Shown: piece after piece, positions 49,900 through 58,637 of the stretch
How positions within the stretch are numbered: the stretch's first letter is position 1
How the letters are laid out: every line of letters starts with the position of its first letter
Origin: Apopatosoma sp963618495
Lineage (GTDB): Bacteria > Bacillota > Clostridia > Oscillospirales > CAG-272
Assembly (NCBI GenBank): GCA_963618495.1
Contig: CAVESF010000002.1
Span: forward strand, 42,835 to 106,834
Length of the DNA stretch: 64,000 bases
Direction of reading: 5' to 3'
Notes under the pieces: model-generated
Told to the model about the DNA's origin: nothing
Databases searched by the model: none
The model's input: the letters and a program-made list of their open reading frames with translations, nothing else
Translations under genes and position numbers: made by a program

Positions 49900-51663
49900 A
49901 TGTCTTTCGACACATTTACAGCCGCACTCGTTTCGCGCGAGCTTGACCAAGCGCTTCGCGGCTCGAAAATAGAAAAGATTTATCAGCCCTCGCGCTACTG
50001 CATGGTGATTCTCTGCCGCAGTGGCGGAGAGACGCGCCGATTGCTCCTCTGCGCCACGCCGGGGGCTTCGCGTGTGGGTATAACGGAGACCGTGCGCGAA
50101 AATCCGAAAACGCCGCCGTCCTTTTGCCAGCAACTGCGCAGGCACATTTCGGGCGCTACCGTCACGGGGATATATACGCTCGGCTTCGAGCGCGCGGTGG
50201 AGATAGCGCTTGACTCATATGATGAACTCGGCTTCGCATGCAAAAGGTATCTCATAGTCGAGATAATGGGAAAATACAGCAATATCATCTACGCGGGCGA
50301 TATCGACGGCAAAAAGAAAATACTCGGGCTTCTGCGTGCGGGCGATATCACCGAGGGCAAGCGCCCGCTTGTTTCGGGCGTGGAATATGAACTTCCGCCG
50401 TCGCAGGACAAGGTTATGCCGACAGGCGAGGCGCATGACGCTTTCATCTCGCGCATGAGTGGCGCGGGAGAAAAGCCCTGCGAGGAATTTATCCTTTCGA
50501 CTTATGCGGGCTTTGCGCCGATAGCGGCGCGTGAGACAGCTTTTCGCGCGGGCGCGCTCGGCAGGCTTTGCGGCGAAACTGACGGGGAGAGGCTCTGGGC
50601 TTCGTTTTCGGCGGTCGTCGGAGCGGCAGACGGGAGCGGTGCCATGCCGACCGTGGTAATGCGGGAGAGCGGGGAGCCTTTCGACTTCTCGTTTGTCGAT
50701 ATAGCGCAGTACGGTGAGAACGCGAAAAAGAAAAATTTCGGCAGCTTTTCCGAGATGCTTGATTTTTATTTTGAGAGCAAGGACACGGCGGCTATCCTGC
50801 GGCAGAAAACGCATGATATACATACGGCTGTCTCGGGCAACCGTCAAAAGCTCGCAAAAAAGCTGAATATACTGAAAAAAGAGCTTGCCGACTGCGACGA
50901 GATGGATAAATACAAGCGTTGGGGCGACCTCATCACAGCTTCCGCCTATATGCTGAAGCAAAAAGCGAAATTTGCCGATGTTCCCGATTACTACAGTGCC
51001 GAGGGCGACAAGATAGAGACGGTTCGCGTGCCGCTGGACGAAAAGCTGACTCCCGCGCAGAACGCGGCGAAATATTACAAGAAATATACGAAATTAAAGA
51101 CGGCAAAGGAGATTCTCGCCGGGCAGATAAGGATAGCCGAGGCGGATATCGAATACCTTGCCACGGTGGAAAATGCCGTTTACATGTGTGAGACGGAGGC
51201 GGATATCGACGAGATACGTCGTGAGCTTACGCTCGGAGGATATCTGCATAAAACCGCAGAAAAGTGCAGTCCGAGAGCCGCGGAAAAGCATACTCCGAAA
51301 GCGGCGCGGTTTGTCACCTCCGGCGGGCGCGAGCTCATCTGCGGAAAAAACAACATTCAGAATGACTATGTCAGCATGAAGCTGGCAAGAAAGCACGACT
51401 GGTGGTTTCATGTGAAAAACAGCGCGGGTGCGCATGTGATAATGCTATGCGAGCAGGGCGAAGAGCCGGATGCGAGGGATTTCACCGAGGCGGCGGAGCT
51501 TGCCGCATATTACTCGGGCATATCCGATACGCAGAATGCGGCTGTTGATTATACACTTGTAAAAAATCTGAAAAAACCAAGCGGCGCCAAGCCTGGCAAG
51601 GTGGTTTACTACTCAAATTACACGGCGTATGTCACGCCGAAGCTGAGCGTAAAAAAACTGTGA
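49900..51663 (+). CDS. rqcH: NFACT family ribosome quality-control protein RqcH (FbpA-like)
   Basis: The 587-residue protein has the NFACT-N domain (MSFDTFTAALVSRELDQALRG ... FCQQLRRHISGATVTGI), a central coiled coil (about 305-430, KKLNILKKELADCDEMDKYKRW) and the C-terminal NFACT-R domain (KHDWWFHVKNSAGAHVIM near 505). RqcH recruits tRNA-Ala to stalled 50S subunits to add alanine tails that mark nascent chains for decay. Older annotations call it fibronectin-binding protein A. A good GAAAGGA site precedes the ATG. Confidence 0.93.
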   Translation: MSFDTFTAALVSRELDQALRGSKIEKIYQPSRYCMVILCRSGGETRRLLLCATPGASRVGITETVRENPKTPPSFCQQLRRHISGATVTGIYTLGFERAVEIALDSYDELGFACKRYLIVEIMGKYSNIIYAGDIDGKKKILGLLRAGDITEGKRPLVSGVEYELPPSQDKVMPTGEAHDAFISRMSGAGEKPCEEFILSTYAGFAPIAARETAFRAGALGRLCGETDGERLWASFSAVVGAADGSGAMPTVVMRESGEPFDFSFVDIAQYGENAKKKNFGSFSEMLDFYFESKDTAAILRQKTHDIHTAVSGNRQKLAKKLNILKKELADCDEMDKYKRWGDLITASAYMLKQKAKFADVPDYYSAEGDKIETVRVPLDEKLTPAQNAAKYYKKYTKLKTAKEILAGQIRIAEADIEYLATVENAVYMCETEADIDEIRRELTLGGYLHKTAEKCSPRAAEKHTPKAARFVTSGGRELICGKNNIQNDYVSMKLARKHDWWFHVKNSAGAHVIMLCEQGEEPDARDFTEAAELAAYYSGISDTQNAAVDYTLVKNLKKPSGAKPGKVVYYSNYTAYVTPKLSVKKL

Positions 51664-51674
51664 CGGAGGATAAT

Positions 51675-54671
51675 ATGGTTAATTACACTGATAAAAACGA
51701 ACGCTATGCGCTCGTGCGGAAAATCGCGGAGGAGGGAATAGTCCTGCTCAAAAACGATGGTGCTCTCCCTCTCGGCGGGGAAAAAGTCGCCGTTTTCGGC
51801 AGGACGCAGCTCGACCTTATCAAATGCGGGACAGGTTCCGCTTTCTGCACCTGCGAGCACTGCGCCGAGATTCTCGACGGAATGGAGGCAGAGGGCATCT
51901 CATGCGATGAAATCCTTGCCGAAAAATACCGCAGATGGACTGCGGAAAACCCCATACGCACCTTTGACGTCTGGGGAAGCGGATCGCATATAAACGAGGA
52001 AATGCCGCTCTCCGAGGAGGATGTTGCCGCCTGCGCCGCGCGAGGTGCAGAGAAAGCCGTGTTTATAATAGGAAGAACGGCGGGCGAAAACGACGATGCC
52101 ATGAACGCTACGGGCGACTATCTGCTCTCCGACAGAGAGGAAGAGATACTTTCCGCGCTCGGCAGGCATTTTTGCGATGTGATAGTGGTCATAAACTCGG
52201 GCAATCTGATGGATATGTCGTTTTCTCTGCGCCCGTATGTAAAGGCGCTCGTGCTTCTCTCCATGCCGGGCATGGAGGGCGGTCATGCGCTCGCCCGCAT
52301 GCTCTCCGGTGCGGTTTCGCCATCGGGCAAGCTGACAGATACGGCTGTCACCTCATATGAAAAATGTCCGTCGGCACAGGATTTCGGCTTGCACGGCGGT
52401 ATTATACAAAAGTATAAAGAGGATATTTTCGTCGGCTACAGGTATTATGAGAGCTTCGCTTCGGCCGGGCAGAGTGTGCTCTATCCTTTCGGATTCGGGC
52501 TTTCGTATACGGAATTTGCCGCCGAGCCGGTGTCTTTTTCGGCGACCGACTCTGAAATATGCGTCGGGATAAATGTGCGCAATGTCGGAAAAAGAGCGGG
52601 CAAGGAAACCGTTATGCTCTATTCCTCTTCTCCTGCCGGCGCTGTAGACAAGCCGAAATACGAGCTCCGCGCCTTTGCCAAAACACGCCTGCTTGAGGCG
52701 GGCGAGAGCGAGACTCTGCGCCTGCGCTTTGATACGACGGATATGGCAAGCTTCGATGACAGCGGAAAGACGGGAGAGCGCGACGCATGGGTGATGGAGG
52801 CGGGGAAGTACGGCATTTTCTACGGAAATAATGTGGAAAAGCTTCAGCCTTGCGGCGCATATGACCTGACGGAGATGCGCGTGATAAAGCGATGCGTGCA
52901 TCTTGACACACAGCTCGACGAGCGGCTGTGCCTTAACGGAAGCTATGAGAGCCTTGAGCATATTTCTCCCGACCCTGCGGAAGGGATAATCGTTCTTCCC
53001 GCGGGGAAAACGAGAGTGAAGATGGATTTCGCGGGCGGTGCATCGGAGATGCTTTTCAATATTTCCGTGCACGGAACATATCACCTGCTTCTTCATGGGG
53101 CGGACGGACTGCCGCTTCCTTACGATGATTTTGAAATAAAAGCGGGCAGGACGGAAATCTTCGGAGGAAACGCCGTATTTTCCGCAGGAAAGGTGACACT
53201 TTCGGTAAAGCCGAAAAAGGATTGCACCTCTGCCGCGCTTATCATTGCAAAAGATGATTCGCCCGCGGTGATTGGCGGGGAAAAGTCACTCATAGAGGGC
53301 GGCAGATTCTGCGAATGCGCACTCTATGTTATCCCTCGCGCATTCTCTGATGACGCGGAGATAGCGCATGGCTTTTCGCTTGCGCGGATGCATACGCCGG
53401 GGCGATATGCCACATACAGACTTGAGGTGAAAAAGGCGGGAATCTATGATTTTTCACTTCGTTACTACAATCCTTATGACGATATGCTCCTCTCCGACTG
53501 CTTCTCTGTGCTTGTTTCAAATGTGCGCCGCGAAGTTGGCAGCGTGATGCTGAAAAAGACGGCGGAGAGAGACGGCACTGTCGCTTTTGAGACTTCAGAG
53601 CCTTTTCGCCTTGCGCTTCCGCGCGGAGAATGTTATCTGAAAATAGTTTCGGTTACGCGCACTTCGCCCGAGATAGCATATATCGAGGTGAAGCCGAGCC
53701 TTGCCGATGCCGCAGAGGCTGCCTGTCATGCGGAAGGCGGCGCAGATGAAGTCAGAACAGAGGAAAAGGAATATATCCGCCGCATTCCCGATGGCTATGA
53801 CGATAGTATGTTTGCACGCTTTGTGCGCGGGGAGATTGCCGCCGTGGATATCGTGCGCGCAATGAACGATGACGAACTTGCGGCGCTCACCTGCGGAAAC
53901 GAAAAGGGACAGATAGGCTACAGTGAGAAATTCGGCATTCCTGAGACATATTGGTCGGATGGACCGGTAGGACTTCGCCTCGAGAGGAATACGACGATTT
54001 ATCCCTCGGGTACGATGCTCGCCTGCACATGGAATACGGCACTCGCAGAGGAATTCGGCAGAGCGATAGGCGCAGAGTGCCTGCTCTATAGTATAGATAT
54101 GTGGCTTGCACCCGGCATGAATATTCATCGCAATCCGCTCTGCGGCAGAAGTTTTGAATATTATTCAGAGGACCCGCTTGTGACAGGGAAGATAGGCGCC
54201 GCTGTGGTTCGCGGCGTGCAGGAATGCGGCGTAGGTGCCACGATAAAGCATTTTGCCGCCAACAGCACGGAATATCGCCGCCTGCAATCGGACAGCGTTA
54301 TTTCCGCGAGGGCGCTTCGAGAAATATATATGCGCGGCTTTGAAATGGCGATAAATGATGCATCGCCATACGCGATAATGACCTCATATAACTTCATCAA
54401 CGGGATAAAGGTACCCGAATACGGTACGATATGCAAGGAAATCATGCGTGATGAATTCGGGTATCGCGGCATGCTTGTAACAGACTGGGAGAATAATTCC
54501 GTCCATGTACATGAACTTGCGGCGGGACATGACCTCAAAATGGCATCGGGCAATGCGCCTGCTGTCGCCGATGCGATAAGGAGCGGTGAGCTTTCGCGCG
54601 GGCGCGTGGAAGAATCCGCCTGCCGCATACTTGAGTTTATCGCCAAAACGGCAGGGAAGAATATAAAATAA
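51675..54671 (+). CDS. Glycoside hydrolase family 3 enzyme with permuted domains
   Basis: This 998-residue protein has the GH3 modules in swapped order. The alpha/beta sandwich comes first (EEGIVLLKNDGALPLGGEKVAVFG at the start), then an Fn3-like domain (about 265-395) and an inserted beta domain. The TIM barrel comes last (about 735-990), with IKHFAANSTEYRR and the nucleophile Asp near 937 in GMLVTDWENN. The order resembles rumen bacterial beta-glucosidases. There is no signal peptide, so it probably acts on imported oligosaccharides. A GTG start at 51660 is possible, but GGAGG five bases before ATG 51675 decides the start. Confidence 0.92.
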   Translation: MVNYTDKNERYALVRKIAEEGIVLLKNDGALPLGGEKVAVFGRTQLDLIKCGTGSAFCTCEHCAEILDGMEAEGISCDEILAEKYRRWTAENPIRTFDVWGSGSHINEEMPLSEEDVAACAARGAEKAVFIIGRTAGENDDAMNATGDYLLSDREEEILSALGRHFCDVIVVINSGNLMDMSFSLRPYVKALVLLSMPGMEGGHALARMLSGAVSPSGKLTDTAVTSYEKCPSAQDFGLHGGIIQKYKEDIFVGYRYYESFASAGQSVLYPFGFGLSYTEFAAEPVSFSATDSEICVGINVRNVGKRAGKETVMLYSSSPAGAVDKPKYELRAFAKTRLLEAGESETLRLRFDTTDMASFDDSGKTGERDAWVMEAGKYGIFYGNNVEKLQPCGAYDLTEMRVIKRCVHLDTQLDERLCLNGSYESLEHISPDPAEGIIVLPAGKTRVKMDFAGGASEMLFNISVHGTYHLLLHGADGLPLPYDDFEIKAGRTEIFGGNAVFSAGKVTLSVKPKKDCTSAALIIAKDDSPAVIGGEKSLIEGGRFCECALYVIPRAFSDDAEIAHGFSLARMHTPGRYATYRLEVKKAGIYDFSLRYYNPYDDMLLSDCFSVLVSNVRREVGSVMLKKTAERDGTVAFETSEPFRLALPRGECYLKIVSVTRTSPEIAYIEVKPSLADAAEAACHAEGGADEVRTEEKEYIRRIPDGYDDSMFARFVRGEIAAVDIVRAMNDDELAALTCGNEKGQIGYSEKFGIPETYWSDGPVGLRLERNTTIYPSGTMLACTWNTALAEEFGRAIGAECLLYSIDMWLAPGMNIHRNPLCGRSFEYYSEDPLVTGKIGAAVVRGVQECGVGATIKHFAANSTEYRRLQSDSVISARALREIYMRGFEMAINDASPYAIMTSYNFINGIKVPEYGTICKEIMRDEFGYRGMLVTDWENNSVHVHELAAGHDLKMASGNAPAVADAIRSGELSRGRVEESACRILEFIAKTAGKNIK

Positions 54672-54678
54672 GTATAGT

Positions 54679-54710
54679 AAAAGAGGGAATTCCCGCGGAT
54701 TCCCTCTTTT
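54679..54710. terminator. Bidirectional terminator between the GH3 and kdgK genes
   Basis: A perfect 12-bp stem (AAAAGAGGGAAT 54679-54690 / ATTCCCTCTTTT 54699-54710) with an eight-base loop ends both convergent genes. Confidence 0.88.
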
Positions 54711-54722
54711 GCATTTTGGCGT

Positions 54723-55745
54723 TTATCTCTGTACTCTACCACTGCCGCCACCCTTGACGAGAGCTTTTACTTCATCAACGGAAACGCGGTTGAAATCATA
54801 TTCGATAGAATGCTTGAGGCAGGAAGCCGCTACGGCAAATTCTATCGTATCCTGCATATCATAATCGGAGAGCAGGCTGTAAATAAGACCTGCGCCGAAA
54901 GAGTCGCCGCCGCCTACGCGGTCAACTATATGCACGGCATATTTCTTGGAGAAAAATGCCTTTTCTCCGTCATAGAGCATAGCCGCCCAGTTATTGTCGT
55001 TTGCAGAGATGCTTTCACGCAGAGTGATAGCCACCTTTTCGCAACCGAAACGCTCGGAGAGCTTCTTTGCAACGTCAATGTAGCCTTCGCGATTGAGCTT
55101 GCCGCTGTCCACATCGTTATGATCGGGCTTTATGCCGAATACCTTGTCGGCGTCCTCCTCGTTTGCAATGCAGACATCAACATACTGCATCAGCTCGCCC
55201 ATAACCTTGCCTGCCTTTTCGCTTGTCCAGAGATTCTTGCGGAAGTTGAGGTCGCAGCTTATCTTGATGCCCTTTGTGCGGCATGCCCTGACTGCATCGA
55301 GGCAGATTTCGGCAACATTGTCGCCCAGCGCGGGAGTGATGCCTGTGAAATGGAACCATACTGTATCTGTAAGTATCTTGTCCCAATCGAAATCCTCACG
55401 GCTTGCCATGCCGATGGCGCTGTACTTTCTGTCGTATATAACCTTTGAGGGGCGCTGAGAAGCGCCTTTTTCAATATAATAAATGCCGACTCTCTCGCCG
55501 CCGCGGACGATATCCGCCGTAGCAACGCCCTCTGCGCGGAGTGCGCGGACAGCCATATTGCCTATAGCGTGCGTGGGAAGCTTGGAGCAGAATGAAGCAT
55601 CCATGCCGAAGTTTGCAAGAGAAACAGCGACATTTGCTTCACCGCCGCCGAAAGTAGCCATAAATTTGTCTGCCTGCTCGAAACGCAGGTAGCCCTCGGG
55701 ATTGAGACGGAGCATAAGCTCACCGAAGCATACGATTTTACTCAT
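54723..55745 (-). CDS. PfkB family sugar kinase, probable 2-keto-3-deoxygluconate kinase
   Basis: The 340-residue ribokinase-fold protein has the N-terminal signature FGELMLRLNPEGYLRFEQAD, the GG-rich FGGGEANVAVSLANFG near 35, and the C-terminal catalytic VDRVGGGDSFGAGLIYSL near 280 (DxxGAGD-like, with Asp as base). The opening residues and length fit KdgK, which phosphorylates KDG in uronate and pectin breakdown; other sugar substrates remain possible. It is last in a leftward gene string, 21 bases after the zinc-ribbon gene. Confidence 0.82.
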   Translation of the reverse strand: MSKIVCFGELMLRLNPEGYLRFEQADKFMATFGGGEANVAVSLANFGMDASFCSKLPTHAIGNMAVRALRAEGVATADIVRGGERVGIYYIEKGASQRPSKVIYDRKYSAIGMASREDFDWDKILTDTVWFHFTGITPALGDNVAEICLDAVRACRTKGIKISCDLNFRKNLWTSEKAGKVMGELMQYVDVCIANEEDADKVFGIKPDHNDVDSGKLNREGYIDVAKKLSERFGCEKVAITLRESISANDNNWAAMLYDGEKAFFSKKYAVHIVDRVGGGDSFGAGLIYSLLSDYDMQDTIEFAVAASCLKHSIEYDFNRVSVDEVKALVKGGGSGRVQR

Positions 55746-55766
55746 GATTTTTTCCTCACTTTTATT

Positions 55767-56399
55767 TTAATTTAAATAGATTTCATTTGCATGGAGAACA
55801 GCGTGCGTGGCAGGACTGTCCTCTGCTTCTACCTCGAGCGAAGCGCCGCATTTTTTGCAGGAGATGCGAACGCAATCCTTGTCCTTTTCGCAGAGAAAAT
55901 CGCCGCCGTCCTTGCAGTTGCAGTGGATTTTTCCCTCATCGCAGAGGTCGCCGAAAACATATATCAGCATATCGGCGATATGCTCGTCATAATAGGAGTC
56001 CTCGCTGTTGTTTTCCTTGATATTCTGAAGCTCTTCTGCGGATATCTCCTCATAGAGTTCCTTGTCCGACTGTTCGACAGCCTCGCGAACCTTATCTTCC
56101 TTGCCGATGAAGCAGATGTCATATCCCGCAAGACCGCAGGGAATAGTGAAAAGCTCACGCGAAAGGACGGTTTTTCTTGAGATAAGGAAGCTGTGCGGAT
56201 TCGGGCAGAATATGCAGGGCACGGTGAAACGCATTTTGCCGTCGGCGGTATTTTCTATCAGCAGTTCGCTTCCGCCGCAGGAGCATTTGAGCTTTATCCT
56301 GTCGCCCGAGAGGGCAAATATGCCGACTACTGAATGAACCGTAGCACCGCATTCGGGGCAGCGATAGGCTATCGCCGTTTCTTTTGGTTGAATAATCAT
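55767..56399 (-). CDS. Conserved protein with multiple zinc-ribbon-like Cys motifs
   Basis: This 210-residue protein has no named family that I can assign. It carries CPECG at 14-18, CSCGG near 40, CIFCP near 62, CNC...C near 160-170 and CKKCG near 184. This pattern suggests two zinc ribbons flanking an acidic helical middle (about 115-150, SDKELYEEISAEELQNIKEN). It is probably cytoplasmic. It lies between serS and a sugar kinase in one transcription unit. The regular CxxC pairs suggest metal or nucleic-acid binding. Confidence 0.75.
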   Translation of the reverse strand: MIIQPKETAIAYRCPECGATVHSVVGIFALSGDRIKLKCSCGGSELLIENTADGKMRFTVPCIFCPNPHSFLISRKTVLSRELFTIPCGLAGYDICFIGKEDKVREAVEQSDKELYEEISAEELQNIKENNSEDSYYDEHIADMLIYVFGDLCDEGKIHCNCKDGGDFLCEKDKDCVRISCKKCGASLEVEAEDSPATHAVLHANEIYLN

Positions 56400-56414
56400 T
56401 TTTTCCTCCGAGAG

Positions 56415-57701
56415 TTATTTTCTCTCTATCTTTTCCATGCCGCCCATATAAGGTCTGAGAACCTCTGAAATCTTTACGCTTCCGTCTGCCTGAAGATTGT
56501 TTTCAAGGAAAGCGATGAGCATTCTCGGAGGAGCGACAACGGTATTGTTGAGCGTGTGAGGCAGATAAGTCTTGCCGTCCGCGCCCTTTACTCTCATGCG
56601 CAGGCGGCGCGCCTGTGCATCGCCGAGATTGGAGCAGGAGCAAACCTCAAAATACTTCTGCTGGCGTGGCGACCATGCCTCGATATCGCAGGATTTTACC
56701 TTGAGGTCGGCGAGGTCTCCGGAGCAACATTCGAGCTGGCGGACTGGAATATCCATGGAGCGGAAAAGCTCGACGGAATAGCGCCACATCTTCTCATACC
56801 AAGCCATGCTGTCCTCGGGACGGCAGACGACTATCATTTCCTGCTTTTCAAACTGGTGTATGCGGTAAACGCCGCGTTCCTCTATGCCGTGCGCGCCCTT
56901 TTCCTTGCGGAAGCAGGGGCTGTAGCTTGTCAGAGTCTGCGGCAGGCTTGCCTCGGGAATCATCTGGTCGATGAATTTGCCTATCATGGAGTGCTCGGAT
57001 GTTCCGATGAGATAGAGGTCTTCGCCCTCTATTTTATACATCATGGCGTCCATATCGTTCTGGCTCATTACGCCCTCGACGACATTGCCGTGAATCATGA
57101 AAGGCGGGATGCAGTAGGTAAAGCCCTTTGCTATCATGAAATCGCGCGCGTAAGCGAGAACCGCGCTGTGCAGGCGTGCGATATCGCCCATGAGATAATA
57201 GAATCCGTTTCCGGAAACTCTGCCGGCGGCATCCATATCGACGCCGTTGAAGCTTTCCATTATCTGTGTGTGATAGGGAATCTCGAAATCGGGAACTTTC
57301 GGCTCGCCGAAGCGCTCAACCTCCACATTATGGCTGTCGTCGGGACCTATCGGAACGCTCGGATCAATGATATTCGGGATGAGGAGCATTGTCTTTCTTA
57401 TCTTTTCCTCAAGCTCGGGTTCTGCCTTTTCCAGCTCGGCGAGACGTGCGGCGCTCTCGGCAACCTTCTTTTTCGTTTCCTCGGCTTCTTCCCTCTGACC
57501 GTGCGCCATGAGAACGCCTATCTGCTTTGAGAGGCGGTTTTTCTCGGCACGCAGGTCGTTTGCCTCCTGTATGGTGCGGCGGTTTTCGGCATCAAGTTCT
57601 ATTACCTCGTCAACAAGGGGGAGTTTGGAGTCCTGAAACTTGTTTCTTATATTCTGCTTTACGATTTCGGGATTTTCGCGAATAAATCTGATGTCCAGCA
57701 T
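56415..57701 (-). CDS. serS: Seryl-tRNA synthetase
   Basis: The 428-residue class II synthetase has the N-terminal long coiled-coil arm (about 30-105) that grips the tRNA-Ser variable loop. Motif 2 lies around CFRKEKGAHGIEERGVYRIHQFEKQEM near 265, and motif 3 around NTVVAPPRMLIAFLENNLQADG near 390. It charges tRNA-Ser. No T-box leader is seen; the gene follows ogg by five bases. Confidence 0.97.
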   Translation of the reverse strand: MLDIRFIRENPEIVKQNIRNKFQDSKLPLVDEVIELDAENRRTIQEANDLRAEKNRLSKQIGVLMAHGQREEAEETKKKVAESAARLAELEKAEPELEEKIRKTMLLIPNIIDPSVPIGPDDSHNVEVERFGEPKVPDFEIPYHTQIMESFNGVDMDAAGRVSGNGFYYLMGDIARLHSAVLAYARDFMIAKGFTYCIPPFMIHGNVVEGVMSQNDMDAMMYKIEGEDLYLIGTSEHSMIGKFIDQMIPEASLPQTLTSYSPCFRKEKGAHGIEERGVYRIHQFEKQEMIVVCRPEDSMAWYEKMWRYSVELFRSMDIPVRQLECCSGDLADLKVKSCDIEAWSPRQQKYFEVCSCSNLGDAQARRLRMRVKGADGKTYLPHTLNNTVVAPPRMLIAFLENNLQADGSVKISEVLRPYMGGMEKIERK

Positions 57702-57706
57702 TTTTG

Positions 57707-58609
57707 TTATTCCTTTCCTTTGTTTATATCGTGCGCTTCCTGCGCCTGTATGTACCGTTCGTAGTAAAAAAGATATTGCTGTGCTATGCCGGCATATGCT
57801 CCGAGTGAGCTTATGTCTATGCCATCGGGGTAATACTTGTCCAGCACGCGCTTAATCCATACGTCTATGGGAAAAGCCGCTGTCCTGTGGAAGCCGTAGA
57901 GCAGCGTGCATGCGGCAACCTTTGCGCCCACGCCGCATATGGTCATGAGATATTTTGCCGCTTCCTCGTCGCCGGCACTCTGAATGACTGAGAAATCTAT
58001 CTCTCCCGAGGAGACTTTCTTCGCCGCATCGAGAATGTACCTTGCGCGGAAACCCGTGCCGCAGTTTTTCAGTTCATCCTCTCCTGTCACCGAGAGCGCC
58101 TCGGGGGTAGGGAATGCATAGTATGTCTCTCCGAAAGCGGAGAAAGCCTCGCCGTATTTTTCCGAGAGCGCGCGGATTATCTTCTTTATCCTCGGGATAT
58201 TGTTATTCTGCGAGATGATGAATGAGCAGAGTGCTTCCCACGGCTCCTGCCGCAGGATTCTTATGCCGCCCGCTCTTTCCATCGCGGAAAATATCGTATC
58301 GCCGTATACGCCGAAATGCTCTCCTATATCGCGCTTCACCGCATCGTAATCCTCATCGAGGGCGATGAAAGAGCGCCATATATTCGCGTAGTCGGCGCTG
58401 TCGCAGCCACAGAGAGTTATTTTGTCATCCGTCTGATAGATGCGGATATATCTGCCGTAGGCGACGCCGTCAACATATCCCTCCCGCTTCTCAAAGCGGA
58501 AGCACTGCCCGCAATCAAATGTATCGGCGACGGAAAGGGAAGTGACACCCGATATATCGACGCATTTAGCGCCCAGTTTTTCGTCAAAACGCTCTGCCGT
58601 CTCTATCAT
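57707..58609 (-). CDS. DNA-3-methyladenine/8-oxoguanine glycosylase (OGG1-type)
   Basis: This 300-residue HhH-GPD protein has an N-terminal OGG_N-like domain (FDCGQCFRFEKREGYVDGVAYGR), the lysine-containing hairpin LMTICGVGAKVAACTLLYGF near 225, and the catalytic Asp in AFPIDVWIKRVL near 250. This layout matches bifunctional 8-oxoguanine glycosylase/AP lyases of the OGG1 type found in Clostridia. It excises oxidised guanine in base-excision repair. Confidence 0.9.
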   Translation of the reverse strand: MIETAERFDEKLGAKCVDISGVTSLSVADTFDCGQCFRFEKREGYVDGVAYGRYIRIYQTDDKITLCGCDSADYANIWRSFIALDEDYDAVKRDIGEHFGVYGDTIFSAMERAGGIRILRQEPWEALCSFIISQNNNIPRIKKIIRALSEKYGEAFSAFGETYYAFPTPEALSVTGEDELKNCGTGFRARYILDAAKKVSSGEIDFSVIQSAGDEEAAKYLMTICGVGAKVAACTLLYGFHRTAAFPIDVWIKRVLDKYYPDGIDISSLGAYAGIAQQYLFYYERYIQAQEAHDINKGKE

Positions 58610-58637
58610 GATGCCACTCCTTTCCTTTTGATTATAT

